A DNA stretch of 64,000 nt from Sediminibacillus massiliensis (lineage in GTDB: Bacteria > Bacillota > Bacilli > Bacillales > Amphibacillaceae), in assembly GCF_900156915.1 (NCBI RefSeq), contig NZ_LT732535.1, positions 1,592,135-1,656,134 of the forward strand. The letters are read 5' to 3'. Shown here piece after piece: positions 60,324 to 64,000 of the stretch (position 1 is its first letter; the number at the start of each line of letters is the position of its first letter). The translations under genes were made by a program, and so were the position numbers. The notes under the pieces were generated by a model. That model saw only the letters and a program-made list of their open reading frames with translations. It had not been told where the DNA came from and made no database searches.

Positions 60324-61338
60324 TTGTCAAACACCTTGAATTTGTTATGACAAATAAAAAACCCCCGGTTATCGGGAGTCTTTTATTTACTGACCTATAA
60401 TGACCGAAGTTGAGATTATAAAGGATTGGCAATTCGGTTAATCCGTATTCTCTCATCACCATCAAGATTGCCTGCTTATATTCCTCATAATATTTTTCAT
60501 CCTGCGGCTTACCGAAAACGATGCCACTAGCCATGTCCAGGATACCTTGTGCAGCATAGTTGCGAAGCCAGTATGCAATGTAATCGGGTTCTGGCTTTTC
60601 TTCCGAAGTTTCAAAGAAAAGAATACTGTTTTCCCAGTAAGCCCGGTCCGGCCACAGTTCCGTTCCTTTTGCAAATTCCAATACCTCGATACAACCGCCG
60701 ATCAACCTGCCCTGTACCACTCCAGATCCTTGAAGAACTTCATACCCATTATTTTTCTGCATTTTCCGTCTTGTGTGTTTATTTTCTTCAGCCCACTCCA
60801 AATACTCACTCGTCCACTCAGTGGCAGGTTGTATTTCCCCGATGTCTTTATTGGAAAAGAGAGTCCGTCTCACCATTTCCACTGTGTAAGCATCCATTTC
60901 CACATTTTCAGCGAAATCCGTTAGAATTGCCGGTCCATAAAAAGAGGAGATTCCTGCCTTATGGCAAAACAAATGTGCAATGGTGACATCCGAATACCCC
61001 ATAAAAATCTTTGGATTTGATTTAATAACATTGAAATCAATAAAAGGAAGCAGCCTGATGCTGTCACTTCCCCCAATATTTGCAAAAACTCCTTTTATTT
61101 CCGCATCCTGAAAAGCAGTCATCAGGTCTTCTGCTCTGGCTTTTGGGTTGTTGTATAGGTATTCTGCTCCTTTAAGACTGTTTGGCATAGGCACGACCTT
61201 CAAGCCGAATACAGTTTTCAACCTCTCGATACCTTGTTCATAGCGCCACCTGATTGCCGGTTCCCCGGCGCCTCCCCAGGAAGGACTTACTGTTGCAACC
61301 TTATCCCCTGCCCTAAGTCTGTTTGGCTTTATTAACAT
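60304..61338 (-). CDS. LD-carboxypeptidase (LdcA/MccF family) with an aberrant C-terminus
   Basis: A 344-codon frame. VSPSWGGAG, ANIGGSDSIRLLP and MGYSDVT (nucleophile S116) are S66-peptidase motifs; LYNLNFGH brings the catalytic His (about 313). Members cleave L-D bonds in muropeptides or detoxify microcin C-like compounds. After NFGH the expected last strand (LPYG-AEID type) is missing; instead the frame reads YRSVNKRL straight into a terminator and continues through it. The coding body looks intact, so it is either a 3'-truncated allele or a form with a replaced tail. Confidence 0.82.
   Translation of the reverse strand: MLIKPNRLRAGDKVATVSPSWGGAGEPAIRWRYEQGIERLKTVFGLKVVPMPNSLKGAEYLYNNPKARAEDLMTAFQDAEIKGVFANIGGSDSIRLLPFIDFNVIKSNPKIFMGYSDVTIAHLFCHKAGISSFYGPAILTDFAENVEMDAYTVEMVRRTLFSNKDIGEIQPATEWTSEYLEWAEENKHTRRKMQKNNGYEVLQGSGVVQGRLIGGCIEVLEFAKGTELWPDRAYWENSILFFETSEEKPEPDYIAYWLRNYAAQGILDMASGIVFGKPQDEKYYEEYKQAILMVMREYGLTELPILYNLNFGHYRSVNKRLPITGGFLFVITNSRCLTTNSLVS
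60360..60377 (-). terminator. Terminator inside the 3' end of the ldcA frame
   Basis: CCCGATAACCGGG with flanking C-G pairs forms a short GC stem (60362-60375), followed on the minus strand by GGTTTTTTATT. It lies ahead of the stop codon of the open frame. Confidence 0.8.
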
Positions 61339-61425
61339 TCTGACCCTTCCCTTCCTATCTATCGATATCCATTCATCTATTCGACAGTTTTTGCTGATTT
61401 CCTTTTTTTAATGGGTTCCCTGTCT

Positions 61426-62550
61426 TTATCTGCTGATCAATGCCTTTTTCCGCTGAAAATCTTCCTGTTTATAATAAGTGTCTTTTACGAGAACATTAGG
61501 TCCTAGGCATTTGACCGCAGGGCAATGGCAATTTAACGATTTTGCGGTTTTGGTGTTCATCCAGCGGCTGTAGGACTCTTGCAATCTAGTATTTTTAATG
61601 TTGCCAAGTGATGGTTCATCTCCAAAGTCCGTCACCGTGACTTCTCCGGTGAAAATATTTACATTCAAGCGCGATCTGCCATCAGGGTCATTACGGACAG
61701 TAACGTTTTTCTCCCTGAACAGACGCTGCAACAATGCCCTGTCCTCCCCGGAAGTACTGCAGGCATAAAAAGGAAGCGTCCCGAACAGCATCCAAGTGTT
61801 TTCGTTGCGATGATCCAGCAAACGTTTAATAGAATGTCGGATTTCTTCCATATTCAACGTCTCCAGATTCTTAGCGAAATCGACCGGGTACATCGGGTGG
61901 ACCTCGTGGCGGGCGCAGCCCATCTCGATAATGTGATCATGTATTTTTTCCAGAAAAGGATATGTCCTGCCATTCAGCATCGTCTCAGCAGACACCATGA
62001 CGCCTTCTTTTGCCAGGCGTTGGGAATTTTCCACCATTCGATCGAAGTACTTCTTCCTGTTTTGTTCGGACGGTTTCCTGTCCATCCGGGCAAATCCTGT
62101 TTCAATAAACTCATTTACTGTCCCCCAGTTATGGGAAATATGGAGAACATCAAGATATGGCACGATTTGCTCGTACCGCTCATATGGCAGGGTTAAATTG
62201 GAGTTGATTTGGGTTTTGACTCCTCGTGAATGAGCATATTTCAACAGGGGGAGCACATAGTTTCTTACCGACTTCTTTGACATCATCGGCTCCCCGCCGG
62301 TTATGCTTAACGCCCGTAAATGAGGTACCTCATCCAATCTGCTGATAATCAGTTCGATTGGAAGTGCATCAGGATCCCTGTCTTGTAAAGCATACCCTAC
62401 GGCACAATGATTACAGCGCATATTGCATAATGTAGTAGTTGTAAATTCGATGTTTGATAACACCATTTCCCCATGTTTTTCTACGTCAACATACGCCTCC
62501 CACGGATCATTGGAGGGAGACATTGCCGGGACATTTTCTTTTACATACAT
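61426..62550 (-). CDS. yfkAB: Radical SAM protein YfkAB
   Basis: A 374-residue protein. LCNMRCNHCAVG (C42, C46, C49) is the CxxxCxxC radical-SAM cluster site, and SITGGEPMMS binds SAM. At the C-terminus CHCPAVKCLGPN gives the CxCxxxxC motif that defines the YfkAB group. Reaction unknown. GGAAG precedes ATG 62550. It lies 87 nt upstream of the LD-carboxypeptidase gene on the same strand, perhaps cotranscribed. Confidence 0.92.
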   Translation of the reverse strand: MYVKENVPAMSPSNDPWEAYVDVEKHGEMVLSNIEFTTTTLCNMRCNHCAVGYALQDRDPDALPIELIISRLDEVPHLRALSITGGEPMMSKKSVRNYVLPLLKYAHSRGVKTQINSNLTLPYERYEQIVPYLDVLHISHNWGTVNEFIETGFARMDRKPSEQNRKKYFDRMVENSQRLAKEGVMVSAETMLNGRTYPFLEKIHDHIIEMGCARHEVHPMYPVDFAKNLETLNMEEIRHSIKRLLDHRNENTWMLFGTLPFYACSTSGEDRALLQRLFREKNVTVRNDPDGRSRLNVNIFTGEVTVTDFGDEPSLGNIKNTRLQESYSRWMNTKTAKSLNCHCPAVKCLGPNVLVKDTYYKQEDFQRKKALISR

Positions 62551-62709
62551 TCTAAAAACTTCCTTTCAACATTGGGTTCTTTTATAATCTTAATCCCTGA
62601 AACGGTAAATTAGTAGTCCTTTCCAATAATTCTTTGAGAACAACAGACAATTGGAATTTATTGGAATCCCCTTCAATTACTCTCCCAAATACAAAACCCA
62701 AAACGCTAT

Positions 62710-63005
62710 CTTGATACACTTTTGAGGCAAACTGCGACATAGTGACAATTTTATTTTGTGAAGTTTTCACTCCTTCTGATTTTAGTTGAGTGCTAACCCA
62801 ACGCTGCGGTAAAATACTCGCTTTCCACGGGGAACGCTTCAGCCTCCTTGAAAATACAAATCGATTTTCTGCGTGCGATGTTTCGCTGTCGAAGCCTTAC
62901 TTGTCCTCGCTGGCAAAAAGCGCCGACTGCGGGGTCTTCAGACTGTTCCTTTCTCGTTGGAGTCTCGCATTTTACCGCAGCTTTTAATGGCATTCTGTAA
63001 TAGTA
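62710..63005 (-). repeat. Interspersed repeat, minus orientation, left half of an inverted pair
   Basis: The left terminus GAGGCAAACTGCGACATAGTG is a clean inverted copy of the right end seen at 45.9 kb. Inside are AACGCTGCGGTAAAATACTCG, GGGGAACGCTTCAGCCTCC and GGTCTTCAGACTGTTCC. A segment around 62850-62925 (AAATACAAATCGATTTTCTG) differs from other copies and recurs in altered form in the next copy. Confidence 0.85.
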
Positions 63006-63049
63006 AGAGGAAATAACAGTTGAGGAGTTATAGAGATTTTTCTAACCAA

Positions 63050-63505
63050 AATGCAGAACATACCAAACCATGAGCCTGGATTTTGGCTGGAAATAACCCA
63101 TGTTAGATATATTGAAGGACCACTTCTCACTTGATCAAAAATCTATCTTGAGCGGAGGAAAAATGCGACACTCCTTGAAAATAAAGTTCCATTTTCTGCG
63201 TGCCGTGTAAATGCATCGATGTTTTTTCAAAGTCCTGGGGGAAGAGCAGCTTCCGAAGACCCCGGAGTGATGCGTCTGCGTTTTCTAGTATCGCTACGTA
63301 GTAGGCTTCCTCGACGCATGGTTTTCGGTGGGACGAGTAATCGCAGTCCCAAGGGAGCAAAGGTGTCTACTCAAGTAGTACCCTGGCTGAGGTGCTGCCC
63401 ACGGAAAGCGAGTATTTTTCCGTAGCGCTGGACTACCACTCAATCCGAAAAGAATGGAAGGAAGTCACAAAAAGGTTATGTCGTAGTTTATGGTTTTTGT
63501 GAATA
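63050..63505 (+). repeat. Interspersed repeat, plus orientation, right half of an inverted pair
   Basis: CCATGTTAGATATATTGAAGG-ACCACTTCTCAC at the left matches other left ends, followed by GCGGAGGAAAAATGCGACAC, GGGACGAGTAATCGCAGTCC, GTAGTACCCTGGCTGAGG, the CGGAAAGCGAGTATTTTTCCG hairpin, and a right end GGTTATGTCGTAGTTTATGG. It is the longest copy here. Confidence 0.85.
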
Positions 63506-63530
63506 ACTACTATCTTTAGAATGCAAAAAA

Positions 63531-63553
63531 GCCCCTTCTGGTCAAGAAGGAGG
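63531..63553 (-). terminator. Terminator of the CBO0543-family gene
   Basis: CCTCCTTCT and AGAAGGGG pair across a short loop; on the minus strand GCTTTTTTG follows. Confidence 0.8.
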
Positions 63554-64000
63554 TTATAATTCTTTAAATGTTTTCCTTCTGCTGATGAAGTGTGCCAGCA
63601 GATATACTATGAAGTATAACGGGATGGAATAGATGTGTTCCCAGTTTAGGGTCTTATAAATGCCAACCCATTCGAAAAAAGGCTCTGCCAGGAAAGCACC
63701 GATAATGCTGCAGATAGTTGCTTTGATATAGGGGTTGGCGTCTGGCTTTATTTGCAGCAAGGTCGCTATCAGGATTGGTATTAAAGTGAAATACCAGGGG
63801 ATGAATGAAGGGATGAACGGTAATACCTCATAATAATACATCCATAAACCTGTCGAAACAGCTATAAAATCAACCCACGCCGACACCCACATAACCGCAA
63901 TCATGGCATACAATAGACGATATGTACTTTGCTTTTTTCTAAAGATACCCCAGATAATCCAAGGGACAATTGTGAGAATGACTCCAAGCCACCATTGCCA
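63554..64000 (-). CDS. CBO0543-family membrane protein, 5' end outside the window
   Basis: The minus-strand frame stays open to the window edge, with WIIWGIFRKKQSTYRLLYAM upstream of the first in-window start-like codon (TTG 63913), so the gene is partial. Four or five membrane segments are visible; WVDFIAVSTGLWMYYYEVLP, FIPWYFTLIPILIATLLQ and EPFFEWVGIYKTLNWEHIYS are typical of the CBO0543 family found in endospore formers. Function unknown. Confidence 0.82.
   Translation of the reverse strand, partial: WQWWLGVILTIVPWIIWGIFRKKQSTYRLLYAMIAVMWVSAWVDFIAVSTGLWMYYYEVLPFIPSFIPWYFTLIPILIATLLQIKPDANPYIKATICSIIGAFLAEPFFEWVGIYKTLNWEHIYSIPLYFIVYLLAHFISRRKTFKEL

Noticed and set aside
62582..63425. ORFs of 62-77 codons near 63 kb
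   Set aside because: Repeat-derived; the 62-codon one begins inside the repeat terminus.
1..64000. CRISPR array or prophage
   Set aside because: No regularly spaced short repeats with unique spacers, and no phage structural genes; the repeats seen are long, dispersed and variable.

Overview
The window comes from an endospore-forming, low-GC Gram-positive bacterium, most likely a halotolerant member of the Bacillaceae. The evidence is a set of Bacillus-type sporulation and germination genes (sspP, sspH, cwlJ, a Spo0E-like gene, yjcZ, dacC and a three-gene gerA operon), a DesK/DesR/Des cold-membrane module with the Bacillus phosphorylation residues conserved, cre sites, an XylR operator, and strong AGGAGG ribosome binding sites. 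Genus placement is inference. No rRNA, tRNA, CRISPR array or intact insertion sequence is visible.

Layout. 0.1-3 kb: a methionine sulfoxide reductase gene whose catalytic Cys codon is TGA, followed by a hairpin with bacterial SECIS geometry, beside a P1B-4 metal ATPase that has a PerR-like box. 3-11.5 kb: drug exporter, cre-controlled dicarboxylate/glutamate symporter, desR-desK-des, AI-2E family protein, azoreductase. 11.7-12.4 kb: sspP followed on the same strand by two unknown small genes, separated by a 36-bp perfect palindrome. 12.7-18.8 kb: NDH-2-like oxidoreductase, arsenic cluster (arsC diverging from arsR-arsI-small Cys-tailed ORF, with three ATCAA-N6-TTGAT operators), CYP152 peroxygenase, SDR/DUF2867 protein. 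19-33 kb: MarR plus its MFS pump, citR/citA, nucleotidyltransferase, xylose permease with XylR operator and cre, methyltransferase, APH-like kinase, 5'-nucleotidase, sspH, carbonic anhydrase, peptide transporter. 33-44.5 kb: K+ transporter, LacI regulator, Nudix, FusB-like EF-G binder, cwlJ, Mn catalase, VOC protein, DUF1259 protein, an XRE three-gene operon, dacC, spo0E-like. 46-58.7 kb: Rrf2 regulator coupled to a 1010-residue YhgE/Pip repeat protein, sugar-efflux MFS, yjcZ, gerA operon, GNAT, serine hydrolase, YetF/DUF4363. 58.8-64 kb: solitary fabF, an LD-carboxypeptidase with an abnormal tail, YfkAB radical SAM protein, CBO0543 family membrane protein cut by the window edge.

A family of non-coding repeats is scattered through the intergenic regions (window start and about 19.0, 29.7-30.3, 35.8, 45.4-45.9 and 62.7-63.5 kb). 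Several lie in back-to-back inverted pairs whose outer ends carry AAACTGCGACATA-like terminal inverted repeats, which suggests a MITE-like element.

The most notable observation is the apparent selenocysteine MsrA. Everything else in that gene (RBS, length, frame, terminator) is intact, and the only in-frame stop falls exactly on the catalytic residue. Functions are assigned from motifs and remembered family resemblance; no database search was possible.
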